Shown: positions 33,639 through 42,971, counted from the first letter of the stretch. The stretch: 46,025 bases of DNA from Bergeyella porcorum (GCF_042427575.1 NZ_JBHMFD010000003.1:1-46025), one strand, 5' to 3'. A program made the numbers and translations. The notes: generated by a model from the letters alone, not told the origin.

Positions 33639-33646
33639 CAAAGGTA
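33639..33646 (-). promoter_or_regulatory. Putative -7 box (TACCTTTG) of deoC
   Basis: TAnnTTTG match 33 bases before the ATG at 33605. Confidence 0.45.
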
Positions 33647-33704
33647 TGAAAGAAATGGTTTTTAGGTCTTCTTTTAACCACTGATTTTTATTTGCTTTTC
33701 GGGA

Positions 33705-34625
33705 TTAAGATTTCTGTTTAAACTTTATTAATACGGGGTAATGGTCGCTAATGCCACCAAGATATCTTGTCCCTGCATAGGTTCTGAAAGGGCGTCCTCT
33801 ATGGCTTTTGATACCGCTAGACAATCGTGGGTCATTAAAAACAGCAGCCTTTTCAAACTGTAGCGAATACCCTTCTGATAAAAAATGTGGGGAAAGTATC
33901 ATCTGGTCAAACAACAATCCCAATCTGCCGTGGAAAGTAGAAAACTGCCGTTCTTTGAACAACTGAACAAAAGGATTGAATAGCACCGATGAACCGCTCT
34001 GTAAGAAATCCTTCAGAAAACCTTCGCTGGGATTTTGGTTAAAATCTCCCATTATGATGGTAGCTTCTTCCTTTGGAAGCATCGCAATGCGTTGTTGCAA
34101 ATCTTTTAAAATATGAATTCTTTTGTTTCGGTTACTGTCAGAATCTCGTTTAGATGGCAGATGTAGCACAAAGACATTCATTACCCAAGTGTTAAATTTC
34201 AACTTGCAATATAAGACATCTCGGGTATGCTTTTCACCACTTTCCTCAAAGGTATAGGTGATAGATTCGGAAGAAAGTATTTGTATTTTGGATGAGTCGT
34301 AGAGCAAAGCGACATCCATACCGCGTTCATCTTTACCTTTATAATGGACGATGCGATAACGATGTTCGAAGGTTTCTAATGCGGCTAAATCTTGAAGGGG
34401 TTGTATGCCCTGCACTTCGCAAAGTCCTACCAAGAATGGTAGTTGTCCATTTTGCTGTTTTATCCAGAGAAATACTTTTTCTAGACTCTTGAGTTTGGCT
34501 TCGTATCTTTTTTTGTTCCAGTTTTTCAAACCAGAATTTGAAGATGGTATTTCTCGTTTATGAAATTCAAAATCAGGAAGAAAAAGATTTTCCACATTAT
34601 AAAAAAGAACCTCCTCGGCACTCAT
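33705..34625 (-). CDS. Endonuclease/exonuclease/phosphatase-family protein
   Basis: 306 residues of the EEP superfamily: FYNVENLF (8-15), the metal ligand Glu70 in GLCEVQG, FVLHLPSKRDSD, IMGDFNQNP and the C-terminal GISDHYPVLIKF with the catalytic Asp-His pair. No signal peptide is visible, so it is probably cytoplasmic. Whether it acts on DNA, RNA or a phospho-compound cannot be told. It is monocistronic. Confidence 0.85.
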   Translation of the reverse strand: MSAEEVLFYNVENLFLPDFEFHKREIPSSNSGLKNWNKKRYEAKLKSLEKVFLWIKQQNGQLPFLVGLCEVQGIQPLQDLAALETFEHRYRIVHYKGKDERGMDVALLYDSSKIQILSSESITYTFEESGEKHTRDVLYCKLKFNTWVMNVFVLHLPSKRDSDSNRNKRIHILKDLQQRIAMLPKEEATIIMGDFNQNPSEGFLKDFLQSGSSVLFNPFVQLFKERQFSTFHGRLGLLFDQMILSPHFLSEGYSLQFEKAAVFNDPRLSSGIKSHRGRPFRTYAGTRYLGGISDHYPVLIKFKQKS

Positions 34626-34802
34626 CAGCGTTTGTTTTTTTTAGAGAGGTAAAATTAATAAAAGAAATTGATTTACGAAGTTATTATACTCATCTACTAC
34701 ACCTATAAACAGCTGTTTAAATTCATATTAAAATCTTATCAAAGATATACAAAATGTTTGTACTTTTACTCCCCTGAAAATATAGAATAAAAAAAGTTAA
34801 TT

Positions 34803-36977
34803 ATGAAGAAAACACTACTTACTGTATCGATGTTGATGGCAATGTCAGTACAAATTCAAGCACAAACTCAAACCCCAGATTATTTAGATGATATTATGCT
34901 ACAATCTTTCGGATGGGATGAGTATAACCAATCTAGAAATACCAGCGAAGGAGGATTGTATGAATTCTACGCTTCCCGTGCGGGCAACCTGAAAGCATTG
35001 GGATTTGATATGATATGGATGCCACCTGCAAGCCATTCTACGGGAGGAGTAGGCTATTTCCCTACAGAGCTTTTCAACTTCTCTTCTACCGCTTGGGGAA
35101 CGGAAGCACAGCTTAAAAAGATGCTTTCTAATATGAACGCCAGAGGTATCTATCCGATAGCAGATGTGGTGGCAAACCACAGAAGTGGCACTACAGGCTG
35201 GACGGATTTCACCAATCCTACTTGGGGATGTGATGCTATTGTTATCAATGATGAAGCTACAGCAGCATTTGATGCTGGCACTGTAATGTCTTGCAGACCC
35301 TCTGGTGCTCAGGATACAGGAGATGGCTTTGGTGGCTCTAGAGATATAGACCATACCAATACCACTGTACAAGAAGGCTATAAAGAGTTTCTAAGTCGCC
35401 TGAAAGCATTAGGCTTCAAAGGATGGAGATGGGATGTTGCCAAAGGTTTTGCTCCGCAATATTTTGGAATGTATATTGGGGATAGCCAGCCTTATTATTC
35501 TGTAGGTGAAAATTGGGATGGCAATGTGGATAATCTCAAAAGCTGGATTAATGGCACCTATGCTGGTGGAGCCACCATTTCTGGAGCATTTGATTTTTCC
35601 CTTTACTACAATCTTTCTAATACCTTTGCTTCTGCCACAGCTAATAATCAGTATGGTAATCTCAACTGGGGTGGAGCTATGGCGGGACTGGCAGGGCAAT
35701 ATGGCTTTGCAGAAAAAGCGGTTACCTTCGTAGATAATCACGATACCTTCATTCACGGTTCTGCGTTTTTGGGCAGCAATATCCCTAAAGCCTATACCTA
35801 TATTCTAACGCATCCAGGGATTCCATCTGTATTTGCACCTCACTATTTTGGAGGTATTTATTCCAAAGATAACGTTACCAGAAATTATACCAGTGAGAAA
35901 GCCATAATTGATAAACTGATGGCTATCAGAAAAACTTCAGGGATAGATGCTTGGAGCCATATTGTGATAGATAAATCTGAAACGGGATTGTATGCTGCCT
36001 ACATCAAGAAAAGATATGCTGATACCGATGCCGTTATTGCAATGAAGATAGGTCCTAACGCGTGGACACCTTCTGGAGAGGGGTGGAACCAAATTATTAC
36101 TGATAATGAATACGCTGTTTGGACTAAATCTGCCATCAATGTAGCACCTACGATACAAATCCAAGAGCCAAGCACTACTTATCTTACAGGCAGTACGCAG
36201 AATATTACCATTACTGCAAGTGATGATAGCCGCGTGGCTCCTACTATTAGATACACACTGGACGGTACTGAACCTAATGCAACTTCATCTATCTATACAG
36301 GACCTGTAAGCATTAGCAGTGCAACAGTTTTAAAGGCAGTAGCTTTTGATAACGCTAATTTAAGCTCTGGCGTGGTAGAAAGAAATTATAATTTTGCCGA
36401 TGGAGGTATTGTTGTAAAATTCAAATCAGAAGGGACCAATTGGAGTAACTCGTTTATCCATTATTGGGGTGTACAACCTACTGGAGTAATGGCAGATGCC
36501 AACTGGAGCAATCCTGTAGCAATGACTTATGATGCCAATACAGGTTGGTATTCTTTCTCTTTCACTGGGGCTACCTCTGCTAACTTCCTGTTCAGAAATG
36601 AGCAAGGCAATTCCCAAACGGGAGATATCACCAATGTCACACAAAACTCTTGCTATGTTTGGGATACTAGTGTTGCGGGGAATGTAAGAAGCGTGAATTG
36701 TGATTCTGTTTTATCTACATCAGACCTTACTGCTTCTAAAACCACATTTGGGGTTGAAAATCCTGCGGAGAATGGTGTGCTAAAAGTTAATTATTCCAAT
36801 CTTGAAAACGGAGTAGCTTACCTCTACGATATGACGGGTAAATTGGTAAAAACCTTCAAGCTATCTCAGAAGAGCCATACCGAATATTTGAATATCAATG
36901 GATTAGCAACAGGAAATTACATCCTAAAAATTCAGGCTAACGGCTTCATACAAAGTCATAAAGTGATTGTGAAATAA
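34803..36977 (+). CDS. Secreted GH13 alpha-amylase with starch-binding-like domains and T9SS C-terminal domain
   Basis: 724 residues. The signal peptide is about residues 1-20. The catalytic GH13 barrel (about 25-440) has all three acids: Asp211 in GWRWDVAKG, Glu236 in GENWDG and Asp314 in FVDNHDT. Next come a chitobiase-type beta domain (TIRYTLDGTEPNATSSIYTG, about 480-500) and a CBM25/26-like domain (NSFIHYWGV..., about 550-630). The C-terminal about 70 residues (VENPAENGVLKVNYSN ... GNYILKIQANG ... HKVIVK) form a type A T9SS sorting signal. It would be exported and attached at, or released from, the surface to hydrolyse starch or glycogen. It is monocistronic, with the terminator at 37000. 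Confidence 0.95.
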   Translation: MKKTLLTVSMLMAMSVQIQAQTQTPDYLDDIMLQSFGWDEYNQSRNTSEGGLYEFYASRAGNLKALGFDMIWMPPASHSTGGVGYFPTELFNFSSTAWGTEAQLKKMLSNMNARGIYPIADVVANHRSGTTGWTDFTNPTWGCDAIVINDEATAAFDAGTVMSCRPSGAQDTGDGFGGSRDIDHTNTTVQEGYKEFLSRLKALGFKGWRWDVAKGFAPQYFGMYIGDSQPYYSVGENWDGNVDNLKSWINGTYAGGATISGAFDFSLYYNLSNTFASATANNQYGNLNWGGAMAGLAGQYGFAEKAVTFVDNHDTFIHGSAFLGSNIPKAYTYILTHPGIPSVFAPHYFGGIYSKDNVTRNYTSEKAIIDKLMAIRKTSGIDAWSHIVIDKSETGLYAAYIKKRYADTDAVIAMKIGPNAWTPSGEGWNQIITDNEYAVWTKSAINVAPTIQIQEPSTTYLTGSTQNITITASDDSRVAPTIRYTLDGTEPNATSSIYTGPVSISSATVLKAVAFDNANLSSGVVERNYNFADGGIVVKFKSEGTNWSNSFIHYWGVQPTGVMADANWSNPVAMTYDANTGWYSFSFTGATSANFLFRNEQGNSQTGDITNVTQNSCYVWDTSVAGNVRSVNCDSVLSTSDLTASKTTFGVENPAENGVLKVNYSNLENGVAYLYDMTGKLVKTFKLSQKSHTEYLNINGLATGNYILKIQANGFIQSHKVIVK

Positions 36978-36999
36978 GTCTATCAAGGATTAATTCCAA

Positions 37000-37041
37000 C
37001 TCAAAGAGGCTGTCCGAAAAGTTTTGGACAGCCTCTTTGAG
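37000..37041. terminator. Strong bidirectional terminator between amylase and aminopeptidase genes
   Basis: A 16-bp perfect stem (CTCAAAGAGGCTGTCC / GGACAGCCTCTTTGAG) around a ten-base loop serves both convergent genes. Close relatives occur at 42585-42624 and, as a broken half, at 10156. Confidence 0.8.
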
Positions 37042-37045
37042 TGTA

Positions 37046-38836
37046 TTATAAAGGTTTTACTTGCTGTAAGAACCATTCTTTGGTATCGCCTTCTAGGTCG
37101 GGAGCGAGTAATTTTTCGCACCATTGGTGATAGTCATTGAGCCATTGTTTTTCTGATGGCGTTAGCAGTTCTACAAGGATGAGCTCTCTATCGAAAGGGC
37201 AAAGGGTAAGCGTTTCAAACTCATAGAAAGTACCAAATGGCGTAGTTTCAGCTTCTTTCACAGCGATGAGGTTTTCTAGTCTAATGCCATAGCCATTATC
37301 AAGGTAAAAACCTGGCTCGTTGGAGCATACCATTCCTGGAAGTAATTCTTGAGGGTTCATATCTTTGCGAATGTTCTGAGGCCCTTCGTGGACATTCATA
37401 AAACTGCCCACGCCGTGTCCAGTACCGTGGTTATAATCTTTACCTTCTAACCATAGTGGCATTCTGGCAATAGCATCTAGATGAACACCTTTGGTTCCCT
37501 TAGGAAACTTGACCATAGAAAGGTCTATCATTCCTTTGAGTACTAAGGTTACTTCTTTTTTAAACTCTTCAGAAACTTTTCCTAAAGCAATGGTTCTGGT
37601 AATATCCGTAGTTCCTTCTAGGTATTGCCCTCCAGAATCTACTAAAATGCTACCATCATTAGTTACCGCTTTGCTATCCTCTTCTTTAGCAGAATAATGG
37701 ATGATGGCACCATTTTCTTTATAGCCAATGATGCTGCCAAAGCTTTCTCCTACAAAGTTTTTACCTTCGGCACGGAAATTTTTTAGTTTCTTCCCGATGG
37801 AATATTCCGTTAAAGCTTCTTTCCCTGCGGTATGCTTTAGCCAATAAAGGAATTTTACCATTGCCACACCATCTCTCTGCATTGCGATACGGAAGCCTTC
37901 CAATTCGGTTTCGTTTTTCTGAGCTTTCATCAAATTGCCTGGTACAGCGGCTTTTATCAATTGATTTTTTGTGGAAAGTGCTTCAAAAATAGATTGGTTG
38001 CTGTTAGGAGATATTAAAACATTTTGATGTTCCACTTTCTTTAAATCTGCGAAGAAATCGTCATATGGTTTTGCTTCTACGCGAGCCTCGTTCAGATACT
38101 GTACCGCTTCTGGGGTAAGTTTCTCCATATCTACATAGAGTGTAGCGAGGTCTTTGGTAACGGTGATGTATCCTAGAAATACAGGGTTGTACGCTACATC
38201 GCTTCCTCTGAGGTTTACCGTCCAAGCTACATCATCTAAGCTAGAAATGATATGAAAGTCGGCTCCTTGTTCGGTCATTTTTTGGCGGATGTTGGTCAGT
38301 TTATCCTCCACAGATTGCCCCGCTCTTTCCAATGGATGAACAAAGATGGGGTGCTTCGGTTGTTCATTATTTCTATCTACCCAAAGCTCTGCTAAAAGAG
38401 GATGATTAACAATTTTGATATTTTTAGAGGCTAATTGACCTTCTAATTCTAGCCAACTAGAATGTGAAGCGGCTAAGGCATTTACGGCAACAATTCCTCC
38501 TTCTTGTAGTTCAGACTTCAGCCAATCGGTATATGAAGGCACGCCATCTACGCCCATTTTCATCAGTTCTATTCCAGAATTTTTCAATTCTATTCCAGCT
38601 TGCATAAAGTATCTACCATCCGTCCAAAGGGCGGCTTTATCCTGTGTTACCACTACAAAACCAGCAGAGCCCGTGAAGCCAGAAAGCCAAGTGCGTTCTT
38701 GCCATTCTTCTGGTAAATATTCACTAAGATGTGGATCTGCAGAATAGACGACGAAGGCGTCTATATTGTGATGTGCCATCTGAGCTCTGAGTGCTGTGAT
38801 TCTTTCAGATGGGGTATTCAGTTGTATATTGCTCAT
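37046..38836 (-). CDS. Xaa-Pro aminopeptidase (M24B, aminopeptidase P family)
   Basis: 596 residues with two creatinase-like N-terminal domains and a C-terminal pita-bread domain. Metal-ligand segments are ILVDSGGQYLEGTTDITRT, GTGHGVGSFMNVHEGP, CSNEPGFY and RLENLIAV. The length fits the three-domain eukaryote-like aminopeptidase P group. It removes N-terminal residues before proline using two metal ions. The start MSNIQLNTPSERI is normal. It is monocistronic. Confidence 0.92.
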   Translation of the reverse strand: MSNIQLNTPSERITALRAQMAHHNIDAFVVYSADPHLSEYLPEEWQERTWLSGFTGSAGFVVVTQDKAALWTDGRYFMQAGIELKNSGIELMKMGVDGVPSYTDWLKSELQEGGIVAVNALAASHSSWLELEGQLASKNIKIVNHPLLAELWVDRNNEQPKHPIFVHPLERAGQSVEDKLTNIRQKMTEQGADFHIISSLDDVAWTVNLRGSDVAYNPVFLGYITVTKDLATLYVDMEKLTPEAVQYLNEARVEAKPYDDFFADLKKVEHQNVLISPNSNQSIFEALSTKNQLIKAAVPGNLMKAQKNETELEGFRIAMQRDGVAMVKFLYWLKHTAGKEALTEYSIGKKLKNFRAEGKNFVGESFGSIIGYKENGAIIHYSAKEEDSKAVTNDGSILVDSGGQYLEGTTDITRTIALGKVSEEFKKEVTLVLKGMIDLSMVKFPKGTKGVHLDAIARMPLWLEGKDYNHGTGHGVGSFMNVHEGPQNIRKDMNPQELLPGMVCSNEPGFYLDNGYGIRLENLIAVKEAETTPFGTFYEFETLTLCPFDRELILVELLTPSEKQWLNDYHQWCEKLLAPDLEGDTKEWFLQQVKPL

Positions 38837-38907
38837 TAATGATATTTTTTAGAGGTTTAAAATTACAATTTTTTGATGGAATGAAAAATAGAAAGTGAGT
38901 AAAAAAT

Positions 38908-38945
38908 AAACAACCGCAACATTTTGAGTTACGGTTGTTTTATTT
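38908..38945 (-). terminator. Terminator of the Nif3/coiled-coil operon
   Basis: AAACAACCG (38908-38916) pairs with CGGTTGTTT (38932-38940), with further GCAAC/GTT pairing inside and an A/T tail on the minus strand. Confidence 0.65.
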
Positions 38946-38947
38946 GA

Positions 38948-39733
38948 CTAAGAGATGAATCTAATCACATCCTTCATTTTTTCAGTTTCCTCGTTTACCA
39001 ATTCTTCGTCCACCAAAATTTTGCCAGAATGCTCATCTATGATGATTTTCTTTCTCTGTGCAATTTCCATCTGCTTTTGTGGTGGGATCATAAAGAATGA
39101 ACCCTTTGGTGCCCCTCTTTCTAAGCCTACAACTGCCAATCCATTGATGGAATTTTCGCGGATTCTTTGGTAAGATTTTAGTAGTCTTTCGTCTATTTTT
39201 TCAGAGAACTCTTGGGACTTGGTTTCCAAAAATTCTTCTTCTTTTTGAGTTTCAGCTAAAAGACCTTCCAACTCATCTTTTTTGAATTTCAAATGACTTT
39301 TCAGCGTTTCTATTTTCTCGTTTAGGTCTTTTAGTAGCTCGTTTTTTTGCTGGATTTTCGCATTAAATTCTCTGATTCTCTTTTCAGCAAGTTGAATTTC
39401 AAGCTCTTGGTATTCAATTTCTTTTCCTAGGGCTTCAAACTCTTTATTGTTTCTTACATTGTCTTGCTGAGCTTTGTATTTTTCAATCAAAGATTTTGCG
39501 TGATTAATGACTTCATTTTTGGTGTTAATCTCGTTGTTTTGTTCTTTGATTTCGCCATCAAACTTCTCTGCTCTCTTTTGAAGTCCTTCTATTTCGTTTT
39601 CCAAATCTTCTACTTCTATAGGCAATTCCCCTCTGGTATTGCGGATTTCGTCTAATCTGGAATCAATGATTTGAAGATCATAAAGTGCTCTTAGTTTGTC
39701 TTCAACTGAAATTTCCGTTGTTTTCTTAGCCAT
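38948..39733 (-). CDS. Coiled-coil protein of the C4 zinc-ribbon family, without the cysteines
   Basis: 261 residues: a long coiled coil (about 20-180), then GLAVVGLERGAPKGSFFMIPPQKQ and KKIIIDEHSGKILVDEEL. Homologues outside Bacteroidota have CxxC pairs at these positions (GCCF...VCEHCGRIL-like); here all four ligands are replaced by non-metal residues. Function is unknown; related proteins have been linked to RNA or envelope roles without clear proof. It starts 3 bases after the Nif3-like gene stop. Confidence 0.85.
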   Translation of the reverse strand: MAKKTTEISVEDKLRALYDLQIIDSRLDEIRNTRGELPIEVEDLENEIEGLQKRAEKFDGEIKEQNNEINTKNEVINHAKSLIEKYKAQQDNVRNNKEFEALGKEIEYQELEIQLAEKRIREFNAKIQQKNELLKDLNEKIETLKSHLKFKKDELEGLLAETQKEEEFLETKSQEFSEKIDERLLKSYQRIRENSINGLAVVGLERGAPKGSFFMIPPQKQMEIAQRKKIIIDEHSGKILVDEELVNEETEKMKDVIRFIS

Positions 39734-39736
39734 ATT

Positions 39737-40834
39737 TTATAAAAAGTAATTTACAGGATTAGTATTTTCCTCTGTTTTTAAGATTGCAAATTTAGGAAAT
39801 TTTTCCGATAAAATATCAAATAATTGTTGAGTAACAAACTGTTCGGATTCAAAATGCCCTATATCGCAGAGTAACATCTTATTTTCTGCTTGGAAAAACT
39901 CGTGGTATTTCACATCGCCTGTGAGGTAAGCATCGCATTTTTGGCGGATGGCAGCATCTATGCCACTGGCTCCGCTACCTCCTAAAACGCCAACTCTTTT
40001 CACGGGTTTACCTCGTAGGGCAGAGTGTCTTATCACGCTGAGATTAAATTTTTCTTTCACCAATTTGAGAAAAGCTTCTTCGGAAAGTGCTTCTTCAAAA
40101 TCACCATAACGCCCCAAACCTACATAAGGATTTTCATTGTCTAGTGCATAGATTTGGTAGGCGACTTCCTCGTACGGATGGGCAGTTTTCATCGCTTGTA
40201 AAATGCGAGACTGTCTGTGATTTTCAAAGATGAAATAGAGCATATCTTCTTGGCTGTTTTCTCTAGTATGGTGCGTACCTGCATAAGGATTAGCCCCAGG
40301 AAGTGGACGGAATGTCCCTTGTCCCGATACGGAAAAACTGCATTCATCATAAAACCCAATATGTCCCGCACCAGCTGCAAAGATGGCTTCTTTTACTGCT
40401 TCGGTGTGGCTGTGAGGAACATAGACGGCGAGTTGTTTTAGATTGTTTTGCTTTGGCATCAAAATGTTTTGATTTTTAAGACCCAAAGTTTCACAGATTT
40501 GATAATTTACCCCGAAGTAATCGTTATCAAAGGCGGTGTGTATCGCGTAGATGGCAATTTGGTTTTCTATGGCTTTCAGTATGGCTCGTTCCACATAGTT
40601 TTTCCCAGTAATGGATTTCAGTCCAGAAAAAATAATGGGATGAAAACATACAATAAGGTTAAGGTGCTTTGCTATGGCTTCTTCTACTACATTTTCTAAA
40701 GCATCGTGGCACACTAATATGCCTGTGATTTCCCGCTCTGGATTGCCACAAAGTAAGCCTACATTATCAAAATCTTCGGCTTGAGACATCTGAAATGATT
40801 TTTCTAGCTCACTAATGATGTTGTATAATTTCAT
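39737..40834 (-). CDS. Nif3-like dinuclear metal-centre hexameric protein
   Basis: 365 residues of the long NIF3/YbgI/DUF34 type. Metal ligands appear in CFHPIIF (His65), IHTAFDND (His99, Asp103) and near the C-terminus in DIGHFESE. The insert domain of about 100 residues (about 130-230) resembles the PII/CutA-like domain found in the long form. Biochemical role is uncertain; proposed as a GTP cyclohydrolase-like or metal-insertion protein. It overlaps nothing but abuts the coiled-coil gene downstream. Confidence 0.88.
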   Translation of the reverse strand: MKLYNIISELEKSFQMSQAEDFDNVGLLCGNPEREITGILVCHDALENVVEEAIAKHLNLIVCFHPIIFSGLKSITGKNYVERAILKAIENQIAIYAIHTAFDNDYFGVNYQICETLGLKNQNILMPKQNNLKQLAVYVPHSHTEAVKEAIFAAGAGHIGFYDECSFSVSGQGTFRPLPGANPYAGTHHTRENSQEDMLYFIFENHRQSRILQAMKTAHPYEEVAYQIYALDNENPYVGLGRYGDFEEALSEEAFLKLVKEKFNLSVIRHSALRGKPVKRVGVLGGSGASGIDAAIRQKCDAYLTGDVKYHEFFQAENKMLLCDIGHFESEQFVTQQLFDILSEKFPKFAILKTEENTNPVNYFL

Positions 40835-40841
40835 TTTTTAT

Positions 40842-40849
40842 TAAGTTTG
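40842..40849 (+). promoter_or_regulatory. Putative -7 box (TAAGTTTG) of the ion-channel gene
   Basis: TAnnTTTG match with a TTG at 40821-40823, 18 bases upstream, in the divergent gap between the Nif3-like gene and the channel gene (ATG at 40891). Confidence 0.45.
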
Positions 40850-40890
40850 CAACGAAATTAGGAATTAATTTCCTTAGAAAAAAATATCCA

Positions 40891-41769
40891 ATGCCAGACC
40901 AACTCCCTATAGAGGTAGAAAAAGAACACAACTTTAAGCCTGAACGCAAAAAGTGGAAACGCCAGCTCTTCCGTATCATCTATTACTCTGATACGCCTAT
41001 GGGCAAGATATTTGACTTGAGCTTGCTCATCCTCATTCTCATCAGTACCTTCACGGTAATGCTGGAGAGTGTTCCTTCTTTTGATTTGCAGTACCATTTG
41101 TTTTTCATTATTTTGGAAGTGGCAATTTCCGTGTTCTTCACCATAGAATATATCCTGAGAATCATTACCATTCGCAATAAAAAAGATTATATTTTTAGTT
41201 TTTATGGCATTATAGATTTATTGTCCATCATTCCGTTTTATTTGAGCTTATTCTTCCCTGTAACTAAATTTTTTCTCATCATTAGAATGTTGAGAATGCT
41301 AAGGGTTTTCAGGATTTTGAATCTCTTAGACTTTATGAACGATGGCTACCTTATTGTAAAAGCTCTGAAAAATAGTTCAAGGAAGATTTATATCTTTCTG
41401 TTGTTTCTGATGATTTTCTCTGTGATTGTAGGGTCATTAATGTATATGGTAGAGGGGCATAAGGAGGGGTTTGAAAGTATCCCCCAAAGCATCTATTGGG
41501 CGGTAGTAACGGTAACTACGGTAGGGTATGGCGATGTATCTCCTACAACGCCTTTGGGGAAGTTTTTCTCTATTGTACTGATGCTTGCGGGTTACTCCAT
41601 TATTGCGGTGCCTACGGGGATTGTGACGGCGGAGATGAGAAATAAACGGCAGAATCTGGAAAAAGTATGCCACCGATGTGGAAATGATGATATAGATGAT
41701 GATGCCAACTACTGTAAGCGATGTGGCGAAAGGGTATCACACCCCATAGATGAAGAGACTAAAGCATAG
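40891..41769 (+). CDS. Voltage-gated K+ channel with a C-terminal zinc ribbon
   Basis: 292 residues with the six-helix Kv layout: S1 41-60, S2 70-92, S3 103-122, a voltage sensor S4 with arginines every third residue (Arg132, 135, 138, 141), S5 165-187, the filter TVGYGD (210-215) and S6 226-248. A four-cysteine zinc ribbon follows (Cys260, 263, 275, 278). It should be a tetrameric, voltage-gated inner-membrane channel. The cytosolic ribbon could bind a partner or assist assembly, which is inference. Its 3' end overlaps the convergent patatin gene by 11 bases. Confidence 0.92.
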   Translation: MPDQLPIEVEKEHNFKPERKKWKRQLFRIIYYSDTPMGKIFDLSLLILILISTFTVMLESVPSFDLQYHLFFIILEVAISVFFTIEYILRIITIRNKKDYIFSFYGIIDLLSIIPFYLSLFFPVTKFFLIIRMLRMLRVFRILNLLDFMNDGYLIVKALKNSSRKIYIFLLFLMIFSVIVGSLMYMVEGHKEGFESIPQSIYWAVVTVTTVGYGDVSPTTPLGKFFSIVLMLAGYSIIAVPTGIVTAEMRNKRQNLEKVCHRCGNDDIDDDANYCKRCGERVSHPIDEETKA

Positions 41770-42529
41770 CTTGGTCATAAGAGTTTTTTGCAGCATCGTA
41801 ACCTATTTGGAAGATATCGTTCATCCGAGATTTATTGGTTTCAAACATATTGTAATTGACAAGGTCTGTGGGATTGATAAACCAATCGCAAAGGGCAAAT
41901 TTGCCTTCTTCTGACTGTGAAGTCATCAGGTCGTATGCTCTAAAACTAACATCAATAACGGATTTTAAATCACTGTTTTTTACACTTTTTTGAGAGGAAA
42001 AATAAATGCCTATAATTTTTCTTGCAGAATATTTGAGTACATCTGCGGGAAAATTGTTTAGAATGCCCCCATCGCTGTATAGTTCATTGCCTATTTTATA
42101 AGGCGTTACCACCATAGGGATGGAGCAAGAGGCTATAACGGCGTCTATCACCTTGATTTTTTTGCTGAAAACCTCCGCTTTGCCCGTCAGTAAATTGGTG
42201 GCTGTGATGAGGACTTTTTTATCCAAATCTCCCAAGGTGGCTTCTCCAAAGATGGGGCGTAAATATTTTTGAAATGCCTCCGATTGGATGAGACCTCCGG
42301 GTTTGGTAAGCGAAAAGTGATTCCATTTGAAAAAATAAACCGACTTGAAGAAAGCTAAAATCTCTTCGGGGTTTTTTCCTGCGGCGTATAGGGTTGCCAC
42401 AATAGCTCCTGCACTGGTGCCAGCAAGGACATCGGGTTTTATATTGTTTTCGTTGAGAAATTTGATAACGCCAGCGTGGGCAATACCCTTGGAACCTCCG
42501 CCAGATAAGGCTAATCCTAGATTGTACAT
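41759..42529 (-). CDS. Patatin-like phospholipase
   Basis: 256 residues with the oxyanion loop GGGSKG (10-15), nucleophile motif GTSAG (Ser39) and SDGG (Asp152), a complete Ser-Asp dyad. No signal peptide or outer-membrane barrel is present, so it is probably a soluble or peripheral lipase. The ATG at 42529 is chosen; the longer frame to 42634 would read through the TATCTTTG box at 42559-42552 and the hairpin at 42585. Confidence 0.88.
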   Translation of the reverse strand: MYNLGLALSGGGSKGIAHAGVIKFLNENNIKPDVLAGTSAGAIVATLYAAGKNPEEILAFFKSVYFFKWNHFSLTKPGGLIQSEAFQKYLRPIFGEATLGDLDKKVLITATNLLTGKAEVFSKKIKVIDAVIASCSIPMVVTPYKIGNELYSDGGILNNFPADVLKYSARKIIGIYFSSQKSVKNSDLKSVIDVSFRAYDLMTSQSEEGKFALCDWFINPTDLVNYNMFETNKSRMNDIFQIGYDAAKNSYDQAML

Positions 42530-42551
42530 TGGATAGAGTTTAAAATCAAAA

Positions 42552-42559
42552 CAAAGATA
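42552..42559 (-). promoter_or_regulatory. Putative -7 box (TATCTTTG) of the patatin gene
   Basis: TAnnTTTG match 22 bases before the ATG at 42529; decides the start codon. Confidence 0.5.
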
Positions 42560-42584
42560 ATGTTTTTTAAACAAATGTTTAATG

Positions 42585-42624
42585 AAAAAGAAACTGTCCG
42601 AGAAGTTTTGGACAGCCTCTTTTT
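42585..42624 (-). terminator. Terminator between the cassette array and the patatin gene
   Basis: AACTGTCC/GGACAGCC arms around GAGAAGTTTT, a one-sided mutated relative of the hairpin at 37000. It would stop minus-strand transcripts from the cassettes before the patatin gene. Confidence 0.6.
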
Positions 42625-42634
42625 CCTGAAACAA

Positions 42635-42932
42635 AACGAAAGCCGATTTTTCGCTTTGTTTTTATTGTAGGAAGAGTTCCTACAGTTGTAAAGGAAAATT
42701 CTAAAAAAATAATGTTTTTTTGCCCTAAAACATATAGCTACTTAAAAATCAGTATTTTGCAAAAAAGCTATGCTCACCAACGAATAATTTGAACGGCTAC
42801 AAAAAAATTATCCTCGGGAACAACTCCCGACCTTAACAAAAAACTTTTTCCATTTTTTAAAATTACGAAAAAACTAAAAAATGGAAAAATTTTTGCGGGT
42901 ATTTTCTACAGATTTTCTGAGATTTCCTTCAA
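42635..42932. other. Non-coding spacer with three hairpins at the cassette-array edge
   Basis: No ORF of note. Contains GTAGGAA/TTCCTAC (42667-42683), CGGGA/TCCCG near 42823-42838, and a perfect 15-bp stem TTTTTCCATTTTTTA/TAAAAAATGGAAAAA (42845-42889). TTTTTGCGGGTATTTTC near 42890 may be a degenerate left arm of the first attC-like element. Confidence 0.55.
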
Positions 42933-42971
42933 CCCCGCATCTTGCAAAACCCATGTTACATGCAGTTTTTC
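42933..42971. other. attC-like element, conserved right-hand core (array end)
   Basis: CCCCGCATCTTGCAAAACCC (42933-42952), ATGTTACATG and AGTTTTT follow the same pattern as 45227-45260 and 44109-44150. It directly follows the stop of the HELVH gene (minus strand). A matching left arm is absent or heavily decayed, so this may be the array boundary. Confidence 0.6.

Noticed and set aside
42530..42634. N-terminal extension of the patatin
   Set aside because: It reads through a -7 box and a terminator-like hairpin; MYNLGLALSGGGSKG at 42529 is a typical start.
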